A stretch of 64,000 nucleotides of DNA from Candidatus Bathyarchaeia archaeon (GCA_038728085.1 JAVYUU010000005.1:1-64000); one strand, 5' to 3'. Shown: positions 18,613 to 27,946, counted from the stretch's first letter. A program made the numbers and translations. Notes: generated by a model from the sequence alone, not told the origin.

Positions 18613-19170
18613 ATGTCAACCTACGAGATTTTAGTAGACGGGAAGCTAAAAAGGGTTGAGATTTCAAGAATTAGAGAAAAAGTTTTCATGGTCAAAGTTG
18701 ATGGTGAAACTTTCACAGTCGAAGTTCCAATGGGCAAGCCTGCCAACAACAAGGAGTTTGAGGTGAAAATCGGTGACAAGGCTTACGCTGCGCTGCTGCA
18801 TGAGGTCAGCAAAACAAAGCCTTTCACTGTAAAGGTGGGAAAGGCTTCCTTCAAAGTGGAGTTGAAGAAGCCGGCGCTCGGGGAGCGGGTTGCACCGACA
18901 ACTGAACAAGCCATTCAAGCCTTCAGTGTGAAGACTGTAAAGCCTAAACAGGTGGTTTCTGGAACCGTTACCGCGCCCATGACGGGCAAAATCGTATCCA
19001 TAAAAGTTAGGAGGGGCGAACGAGTTAAGGCTGGACAAGTTTTATGCATTTTGGAAGCCATGAAAATGGAAAATGAGATTACGGCGCCTGTGGCTGGCAC
19101 GGTTCGCGAGATCCTTGTTTCTGAAGGGGCGTCAGTAAATGAGGGCGACCCATTATTCGTTGTCAGCTAA
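18613..19170 (+). CDS. Biotin carboxyl carrier protein 2
   Basis: 185 residues, ATG three bases after the 5S-type subunit. The C-terminal biotinyl domain (TAPMTGKIVSIKVRRGERV, EAMKMENEITAPVAGTV) carries the canonical AMKM lysine. The N-terminal region repeats short beta segments (MSTYEILVDGKLKRVEI) shared with carrier 1, so the two carriers are paralogues. With the 12S- and 5S-type subunits directly upstream, this gene is placed like the 1.3S subunit of transcarboxylase. It ends seven bases before the convergent mutase gene. Confidence 0.92.
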   Translation: MSTYEILVDGKLKRVEISRIREKVFMVKVDGETFTVEVPMGKPANNKEFEVKIGDKAYAALLHEVSKTKPFTVKVGKASFKVELKKPALGERVAPTTEQAIQAFSVKTVKPKQVVSGTVTAPMTGKIVSIKVRRGERVKAGQVLCILEAMKMENEITAPVAGTVREILVSEGASVNEGDPLFVVS

Positions 19171-19176
19171 TATAGT

Positions 19177-20856
19177 CTAGAATATGGCTGGAGGCTTGTA
19201 TTCGCCGAAAACCTCGCGGAGAACATTGCATATCTCGCCCAGCGTGGCGTATTCCTTCACAGCCTCAATTATATGGGGCATTAGGTTTTCATCCTCCTTT
19301 TCCGCGGCTCGGCGCAGTTTTTCCAGGTTTTCCTTAACTTTAGCGTTGTTTCTTTGACGTTTAACCTCGTTTAGGCGTTCAATGAGCTTCTTTTCGACTT
19401 CTGGGTCTATTCGCAAAATTGTTATGGGAGTTTTCTCTTCGCTTATGAACTCGTTTACACCCACGACTATGCGCTTTTTACTTTCAACTTCCTTCTGGTA
19501 GCGATAAGCGCTTTCCATTATTTCCCGCTGCATGAAACCCTTCTCTATGGCTGCCACAGCTCCACCCATCTCGTCTATACGCTCTATGTACTCGGCGGCT
19601 TTCTCTTCAATCTGGTTTGTCAAATACTCCACATAATAGGAGCCGCCAAGGGGGTCTATGGTGTCCGCAACACCGCTTTCGTAGGCTATTATCTGCTGGG
19701 TTCTAAGGGCTATGGTGACGGCTTGCTCGCTTGGCAATGCATAAGCCTCGTCAAAGGAGTTTGTGTGAAGCGACTGGGTTCCGCCTAAAACCGCCGCGAG
19801 GGCTTGAAGCGTCACGCGGATAATGTTGTTTAGAGGTTGCTGGGCTGTAAGCGAAACCCCCGAGGTTTGAGTGTGAAAGCGCAGCATCCAAGAGGCTGGA
19901 TTTCTGGCTTTGAAACGCTCCCGCATAATTTTCGCCCAAAGGCGTCTGGCAGCCCTGAACTTGGCGACTTCCTCGAAAAGGTTGTTGTGTGCCGCGAAGA
20001 AAAACGAAAGTCTACCGGCAAACTGATCAACGTTTAAACCGCGATCGATGGCCGCCTGCACATAGGCAATCGCGTTTGCAAAGGTGAAGGCAACCTCTTG
20101 GACGGCGGTGGCGCCTGCCTCGCGGATGTGATAGCCGCTTATGCTGATGGCATTCCACTTAGGCACGTTTTTTGCGCAGTATTCAAAGATGTCCGTGACC
20201 AAACGCATGGAAGGCTTAGGTGGGAAGATATACATGCCTCTGGCAACATACTCCTTCAAAATGTCGTTTTGCACGGTGCCATCTAACATGTTCCGGGGTA
20301 TACCTTGTTTCTCACCTACAACAATGTACATGGCAAGCAGTACAGCCGCTGGAGCGTTGATTGTCATTGAGGTTGTAATCCTGTCGAGGGGGATGCCGTC
20401 AAAAATGATTTCCATGTCCCGCAGTGTGCTTACACTGACGCCAGCCCTGCCCACCTCACCCCTCGCCATGGGATGATCGCAGTCATAGCCCACTTGGGTT
20501 GGAAAGTCAAAGGCAACGCTTAAGCCAGTTTGACCCTGACTCAGCAGATATTTAAAACGTTGGTTTGTCTGTTCAGCCGTGCCGAAGCCTGCGTACTGCC
20601 GCATGGTCCATAAACGCGCCCGATACATTGTTGGGTAGATGCCCCGAGTGAATGGGTATACCCCTGGAAACCCTAAGTTCTCTAGGTAGTCAATGTGGGC
20701 GACGTCCAAGGGAGTGTAGAGACGGTTAACCGGGATGTCTGAGCTTGTTGAAAATTCGCCTCTTTCGGGGAGACGCTCGAGGCTTTTAGCCACAACTTCC
20801 CTTTCCCAGGCGTCCATCTCTAGGCGGATTTTCTCCAGAACTTTGCTGTCAAACAA
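19177..20856 (-). CDS. mcmA1: Methylmalonyl-CoA mutase, catalytic N-terminal subunit
   Basis: About 559 residues with a TTG start at 20856 giving [18 protein letters not shown]; the frame is open 17 more codons. Mutase barrel signatures: [69 protein letters not shown], the [18 protein letters not shown] motif and [14 protein letters not shown]. The cobalamin-binding domain is absent, as in archaeal two-subunit mutases, and its small subunit is not in this window. It interconverts succinyl-CoA and (R)-methylmalonyl-CoA. Convergent with the biotin carrier gene. Confidence 0.93.
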   Translation of the reverse strand: MFDSKVLEKIRLEMDAWEREVVAKSLERLPERGEFSTSSDIPVNRLYTPLDVAHIDYLENLGFPGVYPFTRGIYPTMYRARLWTMRQYAGFGTAEQTNQRFKYLLSQGQTGLSVAFDFPTQVGYDCDHPMARGEVGRAGVSVSTLRDMEIIFDGIPLDRITTSMTINAPAAVLLAMYIVVGEKQGIPRNMLDGTVQNDILKEYVARGMYIFPPKPSMRLVTDIFEYCAKNVPKWNAISISGYHIREAGATAVQEVAFTFANAIAYVQAAIDRGLNVDQFAGRLSFFFAAHNNLFEEVAKFRAARRLWAKIMRERFKARNPASWMLRFHTQTSGVSLTAQQPLNNIIRVTLQALAAVLGGTQSLHTNSFDEAYALPSEQAVTIALRTQQIIAYESGVADTIDPLGGSYYVEYLTNQIEEKAAEYIERIDEMGGAVAAIEKGFMQREIMESAYRYQKEVESKKRIVVGVNEFISEEKTPITILRIDPEVEKKLIERLNEVKRQRNNAKVKENLEKLRRAAEKEDENLMPHIIEAVKEYATLGEICNVLREVFGEYKPPAIF

Positions 20857-20982
20857 GTAGTGCACCCAAAAGCTACATTGCCAAACCGCATATAAATGAC
20901 TATTCAAACGGCAAGCAAATCACGAATTTTTTGCTTTAAAGTTTAAAGGACTGCAGCGCCAAATCTTGGATGAGGAAGAAGC

Positions 20983-23370
20983 ATGAAAATCACATTCTGG
21001 CTGCTGGATGTGAATTATGAGGTTAAGAACCATGAGCCCGAGATCTGGCTTTGGGGGGTCGACGCTTCCGGAAACAGAGTTTTGGTTATCGACAGAAGCT
21101 TCATAACGTATTTTTATGCTGTTGTTGAAAATGGCTTTGACCCCACTAGGCTTGCCGCCGAGATCACGTCGAGGAAGGCTCTTTATCCATTTATTGTTGG
21201 GATTGAGCCCGTTGAGAGGCGATTTTTCGGCAAACCCGTTAAGGCTTTGAAAATTTGCTGTAAAGATCCGGATTTGGCGGCTAAATACGCCAAGACTATT
21301 CAAAAATTGGACGGAGTGAAAGAGTGCCTTGAGGATGATATTCGATATTCTATGCGGTATCTCATCGACAACGGGGTTATTCCCTGCGGTTGGCATGAGG
21401 TTGAAGTTGAAGAGGAAGCTGGAACACACAACGTTAAAGTTGACCGGATATATGTGGCTAAGCATCCTCCAAGATTTATTGAGAAAACGGACGTTCCAAA
21501 CCTTAGGATTCTCGGCTTTTCAATGATATGCTATGGCAAGGAGGGCGCACCCAAGCCCGACAGAAATCCAGTTGTCATAATTTCGACGGCAACAAACACT
21601 GGCGAGGAGAAGCAGTTTATAGCTGGCGACGACATGAACGACAAGCCTCTTTTAGAGGCTTTCATTGGTTATGTGCAGCGTTTCGACCCGGACATAATCG
21701 TTGGTTTTGGGGTTAATAGGCAGGATTGGAGCTACCTTAACGAGCGATGCAAGAGGCTTGGACTGCGCTTATCCGTTGACAGGGCTGGAACAGAACCCCA
21801 CACAAGCGTTTATGGGCATATCTCGATAACTGGAAGAGCTAACGTGGACCTCTTCGACTTCGCCGAAGAGTTTCCAGACGTGAAGGTTAAAACCTTGGAG
21901 AACCTGGCGGACTATTTGGGTGTAATGAAGCTTGAAAATCGCGTTTTAATAGAGGATGTGGATTTCGCCAACTACTGGGACGACAAAGAAAAACGTGAAA
22001 TTTTGAAGAGGTTTTCTATGGAGAACACCCGCTGCATAATGGGCATAGCCAATGCCCTTCTGGATTTCGCCATGCAGCTTTCAAGCCTTGTTGGTTTACC
22101 TCTAGACCACATTGGAACAGCCGCCGTCGGCTTTCGTGTAGAATGGTTCCTAATAAAGCACGCCCACAAGATCGGCGAGCTCGTGCCTAAAAGGGTTGAG
22201 CAGCCATATAGGCCTTATGCCGGTGCCATAGTGCTTAGCCCAAAGCCCGGGCTACATGAGAACATAGCAGTCTTGGACTTCGCCTCTATGTATCCAAACA
22301 TCATGATAGCATACAACCTCTCTCCGGACACTTACGTGGCTCCCAAAGAGCCCACACCGCCCTGCGGAGTTTATGAGGCACCCGAGGTCAAGCATAGATT
22401 TAGAAAGGAGCCGCCCGGATTCTACAAGGAAGTTTTATCCTACCTCATTAACGTGAGAAACGAGATCCGCGCCAAGATGAAGGAGTACTCCGTGGACAGC
22501 GTTGAATATCGGATTTTGGACGCTCGGCAGAAGGCTGTGAAGGTCATAACAAATGCTTCTTATGGTTATGCAGGCTGGATTGGCGCCAGATGGTACATGA
22601 AGCCCGTTGCAGAAGCCGCGACAGCATGGGGTAGGCACACAATTTTGACGGCTATCAAGATGGCTGAAGAGGAGGGCTTGACGGTTGTTTACGGCGACAC
22701 AGATAGCATCTTCATAAAATATGACCCGGAGAAGGTGGAAAGACTCGCTGAGAAGATCTGCGAAAAACTTGGCTTAGAAATAAAGCCGGACAAAATCTAC
22801 ACGCGCATCTTCTTCACGGAAGCCAAAAAACGGTATGCTGGACTTCTCCCAGATGGAAGATTGGACATTGTCGGGCTGGAAGTCATAAGAGGCGACTGGG
22901 CAACCGTCGCCAAAAAAGTTCAGGAAAAGGTTTTGGAGGTTATCTTGAAGGAGCAGTCGCCCCAGAAGGCGGCGCGGGTTGCTAGACAGTTTATCCAAGA
23001 TCTTAGGCAGAGGAAGGTTCCATACCGCGACCTGATAATATGGAAGACTTTAACCAAGTCTATTGACGAGTATGAGGTTAAGGCTCCCCACGTGGCGGCT
23101 GCGAAGATGTTAATGGAGAAGGGCTGGAAGCTTGCCATGGGCGACAAGGTTGGCTATGTTGTCATTGCTGGTTCTGGAAGGCTCTATGAGCGGGTTAAAC
23201 CCTACATGTTTGCCAGCTATGACGAGGTGGACGTGGAATATTATGTGTCCAATCAGGTTGTGCCAGCCGCCGCTCGCGTTCTCGAATGCTTCGGCATAAC
23301 AGAGGAGCAGCTGCTTAAGGCTGGGGTTGAGGAAGGCACCACGAGGAAGCTCACAGACTTTTTCGGCTAG
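20983..23370 (+). CDS. polB: Family B DNA polymerase with decayed exonuclease motifs
   Basis: 795 residues. Polymerase motifs are intact: motif A DFASMYPNIM, motif B KVITNASYGYAGW and motif C YGDTDSIF. The 3'-5' exonuclease domain is present but its catalytic positions look changed. The Exo I segment that should read like 'FDIEVY' is FSMICY (179-184). Exo II keeps an Asp (NRQDW, D248). In Exo III the expected Y-x3-D is FSMEN (344-348). It therefore probably polymerises without proofreading. Overlaps the convergent primase gene by four bases. Which archaeal PolB group it belongs to cannot be settled by eye. Confidence 0.93.
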   Translation: MKITFWLLDVNYEVKNHEPEIWLWGVDASGNRVLVIDRSFITYFYAVVENGFDPTRLAAEITSRKALYPFIVGIEPVERRFFGKPVKALKICCKDPDLAAKYAKTIQKLDGVKECLEDDIRYSMRYLIDNGVIPCGWHEVEVEEEAGTHNVKVDRIYVAKHPPRFIEKTDVPNLRILGFSMICYGKEGAPKPDRNPVVIISTATNTGEEKQFIAGDDMNDKPLLEAFIGYVQRFDPDIIVGFGVNRQDWSYLNERCKRLGLRLSVDRAGTEPHTSVYGHISITGRANVDLFDFAEEFPDVKVKTLENLADYLGVMKLENRVLIEDVDFANYWDDKEKREILKRFSMENTRCIMGIANALLDFAMQLSSLVGLPLDHIGTAAVGFRVEWFLIKHAHKIGELVPKRVEQPYRPYAGAIVLSPKPGLHENIAVLDFASMYPNIMIAYNLSPDTYVAPKEPTPPCGVYEAPEVKHRFRKEPPGFYKEVLSYLINVRNEIRAKMKEYSVDSVEYRILDARQKAVKVITNASYGYAGWIGARWYMKPVAEAATAWGRHTILTAIKMAEEEGLTVVYGDTDSIFIKYDPEKVERLAEKICEKLGLEIKPDKIYTRIFFTEAKKRYAGLLPDGRLDIVGLEVIRGDWATVAKKVQEKVLEVILKEQSPQKAARVARQFIQDLRQRKVPYRDLIIWKTLTKSIDEYEVKAPHVAAAKMLMEKGWKLAMGDKVGYVVIAGSGRLYERVKPYMFASYDEVDVEYYVSNQVVPAAARVLECFGITEEQLLKAGVEEGTTRKLTDFFG

Positions 23371-24524
23371 TCTCCCATTACCTCTGAGAAGGTTGCAAGC
23401 TGCACATTTAATGGCGGTTTCACAGCTTCTGATATGCGGGATGCGACAATGTTTTTTATGTTTTTCTCGCTGGCTATGTCCACTATCCGCTGGGTTATTA
23501 TGCCATCAAAGACAACGGTGTCCACACCGCTTACCTGTTGAAGCCTTTCGGCCAGCTGGCTTACTGGCAGTCTTTCCATGGGCTCCAGCTTCTCGTTTAG
23601 GAGCACAGCCTCCAAAGTGCCCTCTAACTCCCTCACCAGCTGAACTATCTCCTTTGGAAATTCTGCTGGGCGTTTCTCTCTTCTTGGTGGATGTTTTAAA
23701 AGCTCTTCCACGGGAACTCGGGCAGCTAGAGCCTCAAAGATTTCCTTGCAGTTAAGCTCCTCCACCTCCTTGCCCCTGGGCGCCCTAGCCACGTATTTTA
23801 TGTTGGTTACTTGCAGTAGTTCCTTGAGAATGAGGTCTCCACCCCGATCTCCATCGAGGAAGGCTGTTGCCTCCTTCTCTCGGCAGAGCTTCTTGATGGT
23901 TTCTGGAACTTTTGCGCCCTCAAGGGCTATGACGTTATGGATTCCGCAACGCAGGAGGTTGATTACGTCAGCCCGCCCCTCGACTATTATGATTTCCTTG
24001 GCACTGTCAACTTCCGGTCCTGCTGAAAGCTCTTCTGGACCATACTTTTCCACCTTCGCCACCTTCAGGGTCTCCGCCAACTCCTTGAAGATTTCATCCA
24101 CTGTGGGCATGGTCTCAATGGTCCACTGATGGAGAATCTCCTTAGCCCTGTCAATGATGGCTTTTCGACGTGCCTCCCTAACGTCCTCAATTTTTTCCAG
24201 CGTTACCTTCGCGGCGCATGGGCCAACGCGGTTTATGCTTTCTATGCTTGCCGCCAAAAGGGCTGTGGTAACCCTGTCCAAGCTTGTTGGAATTATTATT
24301 GTGCCTGTTGTCCTGTCATTTTTCGAGTGGAGTTCAATTTCGATTCTGCCGATTCGCCCCGACTTCTGGAGCTCTCTGAGGTCTAGTTCTGGTCCGAAGA
24401 GTCCTTCTGTCTGCCCGAAAACCGCTCCTATAACGTCCGGCTTTTCAACTACCCCGTCTACTTCGATTTTCGCGCGGATTACATACTTTACAGTGAGGGT
24501 TTGTGATGAACCCGTAAGCGTCAC
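23367..24524 (-). CDS. dnaG: Archaeal DnaG-type primase / exosome subunit
   Basis: 385 residues. The archaeal DnaG layout is visible: an N-terminal RNA-binding-like region (VIGAVFGQTEGLFGPELDL, GRIGRIEIEL, GTIIIPTSLDRVTTALLAA), a central Toprim domain (IIIVEGRADVINLLRCG with catalytic Glu, and AFLDGDRGGDLIL with the DxD acids), and a C-terminal DnaB-like region. In archaea this protein associates with the RNA exosome and has primase activity in vitro. The GTG start sits directly inside a GGAGGTG sequence, so either the Shine-Dalgarno overlaps the start or initiation is unusual; no other start codon lies nearby. Convergent with polB. Confidence 0.93.
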   Translation of the reverse strand: MTLTGSSQTLTVKYVIRAKIEVDGVVEKPDVIGAVFGQTEGLFGPELDLRELQKSGRIGRIEIELHSKNDRTTGTIIIPTSLDRVTTALLAASIESINRVGPCAAKVTLEKIEDVREARRKAIIDRAKEILHQWTIETMPTVDEIFKELAETLKVAKVEKYGPEELSAGPEVDSAKEIIIVEGRADVINLLRCGIHNVIALEGAKVPETIKKLCREKEATAFLDGDRGGDLILKELLQVTNIKYVARAPRGKEVEELNCKEIFEALAARVPVEELLKHPPRREKRPAEFPKEIVQLVRELEGTLEAVLLNEKLEPMERLPVSQLAERLQQVSGVDTVVFDGIITQRIVDIASEKNIKNIVASRISEAVKPPLNVQLATFSEVMGD

Positions 24525-24630
24525 CTCCTTTATACATGGTTTATGCCTTTATGTTAGTTTGATTTTGTGATGAGAGAACAGTGCTCTCAACACTGGATTA
24601 TGTAGTAAATACTGTCGATATATATTACCT

Positions 24631-25050
24631 TTATGAATCTCCAATCTTGTTTTTCAATGTTTGCATGTAGGTGGCTAAGCCTTCCACATCCTTGACTTCT
24701 CTGCCCGTTAGGCTTGAAAGCTTAAGCCAGTAGTGAGTGTTCGCCTTTATGCCCACCTTCTCCATGTGGTTTTTCAGTTGTTCGGTTAGCTCTCTGCCTT
24801 CCTTGTCGAAGTCCAACATTAATATGACTTCGTCTGGGCTGGATGCTTCTATTTCTGAAACCACGTCTAGGAGGGTTTTCAAGCCTTTTTTGGCAAAAAT
24901 TATTTTGCCGCTTATTATTCCGAGGGCTTTCAGGGCTTGCTCGTCTTTCCGCCCCTCCACTATGATGGGTTTTCCGCTTTTGGCTTCTTCCGCCAGCTGC
25001 TCCAAAATATGTTGAATTTGTTCTGCCTTCTCCTTTAGGTGGGTGGACAA
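24631..25050 (-). CDS. Toprim-domain protein (small archaeal primase-like/UPF0292-like)
   Basis: 139 residues. A single Toprim domain: PIIVEGRKDEQALKALGI (catalytic Glu) and VILMLDFDKEGRELTEQL (DxD motif), flanked by an N-terminal helix of about 28 residues and a short C-terminal helix. The family is archaeal and of unknown precise function; the Toprim fold implies Mg-dependent nucleic acid cleavage or synthesis. It begins five bases after the TyrRS stop and is probably cotranscribed with it, and it lies next to dnaG, which carries a related domain. Confidence 0.82.
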   Translation of the reverse strand: MSTHLKEKAEQIQHILEQLAEEAKSGKPIIVEGRKDEQALKALGIISGKIIFAKKGLKTLLDVVSEIEASSPDEVILMLDFDKEGRELTEQLKNHMEKVGIKANTHYWLKLSSLTGREVKDVEGLATYMQTLKNKIGDS

Positions 25051-25055
25051 GGTTT

Positions 25056-26132
25056 TTACCTTGTTATCTCCGCTTTCTTTACAACTTCTAGGCTTTCTCG
25101 GGCTTCCCTATCTGTTTCAAAGTACCGTCTTATGGGCTCAAGGATTTTGGCTAGTTCCTTGGCTACGGCGCTTTTAAGGTCTTGGGGATGAAGCTGTCCG
25201 GTTCTGTAGGCTTTTTCCAGTTCAGCATAGCTTTCAAAGGTTATGGTTCCACCGTATTTGGATGGACGTTCCACCGTAAATGCGTCCCTTTCATGGAATA
25301 TTATGTATTTGGCGATTTCCAGAACGGGATTCATTTCCGTCTGTTTTTCTGGACACCATGCCCTTCTGAGTTTGGCTTGGATTTGCTCTTCGCTGTCGTG
25401 GATGAATATAGCCGTCCAAGGCTTGGATTTGCTCATTTTGCTGGCAATCACCTGCTCCAGCTTGTCCCTAGTCTCAAGTTTAACTGGCTCAGCTAAACCC
25501 ATCAACAGGTGGTGGTGTACTGCCACAGGCTTTTTCCACCCCATTTTCGGGAAGATTTCCCGGGCTAACACGTGGGCTTTGCGTTGGTCCATGCCGCCGT
25601 GCGGTATGTCAGCGCCTATCATTTTGATGTCTACGGCTTGCATGGGCGGGTAGAAATACTGCGACAAATCAAGCTTTTCCGTTTCGCTTCGCCCCATAAT
25701 CGTGAGACATCGCAGTGTACGGCTCAGGGTCATGTGTTTAGCAAACTTTAGCAGGTTCCGCCAGTACTCGTCATTATTATGGTAGAGCTCCGAGCCCACC
25801 ATTATTTTTACGCCGGGGCAGAAGAACTGGAAGGCTTTCGCGTAGTACTTTGTGGCCTGGAGGATTTTGTCCCAATCTCCGCCGAACTTGTTGTTTATGT
25901 AGCTGTGCCAGTCCGCCAAAAAAACTTGGCAGCGGATTCCCGCCTTCAAAAAGTCGTTTATCTTAAAACCGGAAATCACAAGATTTCCAAGATGCAGCAG
26001 GCCGGAAATCTCAAAGCCAATGTAGTGGCCGGGATGTGGATTCGTTTCAAGCAACTCCCGTAACTCGCTTTCGACGAGAATTTCCTCTGTGGGCGGGCGC
26101 TTAATCAGGTCAATTTTGGTTTCTATGTCCAA
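25056..26132 (-). CDS. tyrS: Tyrosyl-tRNA synthetase
   Basis: 358 residues, archaeal length. Class I synthetase: the HIGH-type region is SGLLHLGNLVISGFKINDFL after HPGHYIGFE, tyrosine-binding residues occur around ADWHSYINNK and QAVDIKMIGADIPHGGMDQRK, and the KMSKS loop is ASKMSKSKPW. The enzyme charges tRNA-Tyr. The ATG is followed by MDIETKIDLIKRPPTEEILV. Upstream, at 26211-26458, lies a strongly structured sequence that may be a long leader or a separate RNA. The Toprim gene follows in the same operon. Confidence 0.94.
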   Translation of the reverse strand: MDIETKIDLIKRPPTEEILVESELRELLETNPHPGHYIGFEISGLLHLGNLVISGFKINDFLKAGIRCQVFLADWHSYINNKFGGDWDKILQATKYYAKAFQFFCPGVKIMVGSELYHNNDEYWRNLLKFAKHMTLSRTLRCLTIMGRSETEKLDLSQYFYPPMQAVDIKMIGADIPHGGMDQRKAHVLAREIFPKMGWKKPVAVHHHLLMGLAEPVKLETRDKLEQVIASKMSKSKPWTAIFIHDSEEQIQAKLRRAWCPEKQTEMNPVLEIAKYIIFHERDAFTVERPSKYGGTITFESYAELEKAYRTGQLHPQDLKSAVAKELAKILEPIRRYFETDREARESLEVVKKAEITR

Positions 26133-26210
26133 GACAGGTCAAGCCTTCACATTATATGCAAAAGCGCAACTTAAAAGTTGTTTCCAAAAAGGCTGTAACA
26201 TTTTATCGCG

Positions 26211-26458
26211 GGCGCCCCTAATTGTCTCCCAACGTCACCTATCACTTAACCTCATCGTGGAGCCATGCGCTCCCCTTGGTTAAGCTCTCTCCGGCGTGGG
26301 AGTTTTAGGGGGCACCCGCGCCCGCCGGTGTCCCATGCTTGGGTAAACCCGCCTTCACGGCAACAAGCGTTCAAGCTTGCTGCTCGGTTGGGTCCGTCGG
26401 CATGGATTTATCCCGGCGGGATTCCCAAGAAGGCTCACGTTATAGGCGTTTCATCGCC
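26211..26458 (-). ncRNA. Structured RNA candidate upstream of tyrS
   Basis: In the 527-base gap 26133-26659 several nested helices can be drawn. First unit: 26215-26221 with 26305-26311, 26226-26231 with 26297-26302, 26245-26251 with 26278-26284, and 26259-26263 with 26269-26273. Second unit: 26321-26328 with 26413-26420, 26333-26338 with 26400-26405, and 26360-26368 with 26375-26383. A small hairpin lies at 26445-26458. One helix position is A-C on the plus strand but G-U on the minus strand, which favours minus-strand transcription towards tyrS. It lacks the SRP helix-8 and RNase P core motifs I looked for. It could be a long leader or an independent RNA. 26421-26659 otherwise shows nothing else. 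Confidence 0.5.
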
Positions 26459-26659
26459 AAAATAGGTTAAAGCTTTTCAAGAATTAAACGTTGCTGTTTA
26501 AAACTTGTCCCCTTGGAACTAATGATTCTTTAATTTTCAGGAAGTCAATTTTGCTGCTGGCTGCGGACTGCAAAATTGATAGCCCCCCTCTAGATTTTCC
26601 AGCAACAGAATTAGATGGTTGCTGGTGAAAAGGAAAATGGAGGGAGTTTAAGTTTGTGT

Positions 26660-27334
26660 TTAGCTTCTTTTGTGTCGTGTGTATATTACGGCTGATGATA
26701 CTATGGCGATTGCCGCCATTGTTGAAGTGATAAGGGATAACATCTCTATTGAAAGGCTTGGCATGTTTGAAAGCGGGTTTGACGGAGGCTGCCAAATGTT
26801 TGTGTTGGTTGCTCTGTAGGCGATTGAGGCTGAGCCCTGGGTGACGCTTATCTCTAAGAGGATCCCTGTCTGCTTATCCCAGCGGTAAGTGTACTGTTCA
26901 GATTCCCCAGCTAGGCTTGCGTAAACATAGGTTCTGCTTGCTCCAGCACATGTCCCGGTTGCTTCCTCGGTGATTGTCACGCTGCCGTTGGTAACTAACT
27001 GGATAGTGTCACCAGTTTTCGAGTTTGCCGGGATGACTATTTGGAAAAATGCATTTCCAGAGCCCGTTGTAACATCAATGGTCCAAGTTTCCACGTGTTC
27101 TGCCCCATCGCTCATGTGCATCGTCATCCTAAAAGTCACATTTGTTCCGGCGACTGAGGTGCATTCTGCTTTAACCCATTGAGGCAGGTTCGACGGAGGA
27201 GTAGTGCCGCTAACGGCTAGTTCGTATTTTATCCAGTCGCCCATTTTGACGCCCACTTGCACTTCTGCATAAGCCAGGTTTAGGCAAAGTAAAAACGCCA
27301 CAGCTGTTACTACGAAGGCTGCAGATCTCTTCAT
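26660..27334 (-). CDS. Secreted, C-terminally anchored protein
   Basis: 224 residues with an N-terminal signal segment (residues 5-22, ending near LNLAYAEV), a beta-rich extracellular region of about 160 residues containing a DWIKYELAVSG start and several threonine-rich strands, and a C-terminal membrane helix (about 198-217) followed by TRHKRS. This is the common layout of archaeal surface proteins anchored by one helix. A GGAGG lies nine bases before the ATG. It follows the calcium-repeat protein gene at 27413 in the same orientation, and both probably act at the cell surface. No enzymatic motif. Confidence 0.72.
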   Translation of the reverse strand: MKRSAAFVVTAVAFLLCLNLAYAEVQVGVKMGDWIKYELAVSGTTPPSNLPQWVKAECTSVAGTNVTFRMTMHMSDGAEHVETWTIDVTTGSGNAFFQIVIPANSKTGDTIQLVTNGSVTITEEATGTCAGASRTYVYASLAGESEQYTYRWDKQTGILLEISVTQGSASIAYRATNTNIWQPPSNPLSNMPSLSIEMLSLITSTMAAIAIVSSAVIYTRHKRS

Positions 27335-27412
27335 GCGTTATCCTCCATCATCCGCGTTTAACTATTATGGCTGCTATTACAGAAGCCACTGCCACGATGG
27401 CTATTGACAGTA

Positions 27413-27946
27413 TCAGCCACCGTAGCCCAGTATGCCGGTTAAATCTACACCGCCAACGCCTCCGCCACCGCCGCTTAAATGCGTTGTTAATTGGTGGTAG
27501 CTGTGGTGGTATTGCACATAGATTTGGGCGTATCCGCCAGCCTGGCTTATTTGAAACTCTAGGGGTTGATTGTCCAATGTGACTGTTACAGCTGAAAGGG
27601 AGCTAATCATATCTATCGGCACTGTTATGTTGGCTACTCCCGCTGTTCCGTCTGAACCGCCAACGTTGACGGTTAAAGCCATGCTTGCGGAGTTGAAAAC
27701 CACGCCGAGAACAGAAGAGTTTGTTGAAACATACATCCTCTTGTTTCGCCACTCGAGCTGCATGCGAATCCAACCCGCAGGCAAGACAGTAATAAAGGCA
27801 GCATCTAAACCCGTTGCTGCAGCCTCAAGACCATCAGCTACGCCGTCACCATCCGTATCCCGCTTCATCGGATTCGTCAGGAAAACTTTGATTTCAACAC
27901 CGTCGCTGAGCCCGTCTCCATCGGAATCACTGTTGAACAGCTTCAT
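27413..27946 (-). CDS. Calcium-repeat (thrombospondin type 3) protein, probably frameshifted at the 3' end
   Basis: 177 residues. The N-terminus has two TSP3-type calcium repeats (DSDGDGLSDG, DTDGDGVADG), then a beta domain and a glycine-rich stretch before the stop. No signal peptide precedes the repeats. Directly after the stop, the sequence in another frame encodes a clean membrane helix (LILSIAIVAVASVIAAIIV, then KRG and a stop at 27348). This ends 14 bases before the next gene and mirrors that gene's own C-terminal anchor. A one-base shift near 27413 would attach it. So the gene, or the assembly, is probably frameshifted. A truncated 5' end is also possible. Confidence 0.62.
   Translation of the reverse strand: MKLFNSDSDGDGLSDGVEIKVFLTNPMKRDTDGDGVADGLEAAATGLDAAFITVLPAGWIRMQLEWRNKRMYVSTNSSVLGVVFNSASMALTVNVGGSDGTAGVANITVPIDMISSLSAVTVTLDNQPLEFQISQAGGYAQIYVQYHHSYHQLTTHLSGGGGGVGGVDLTGILGYGG

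Noticed and set aside
26211-26458. SRP RNA or RNase P RNA
   Set aside because: The SRP helix-8 motif (GGAAG..AGCA) and the RNase P core motifs (GAGGAAAGTCC, ACAGAA) were not found on either strand.
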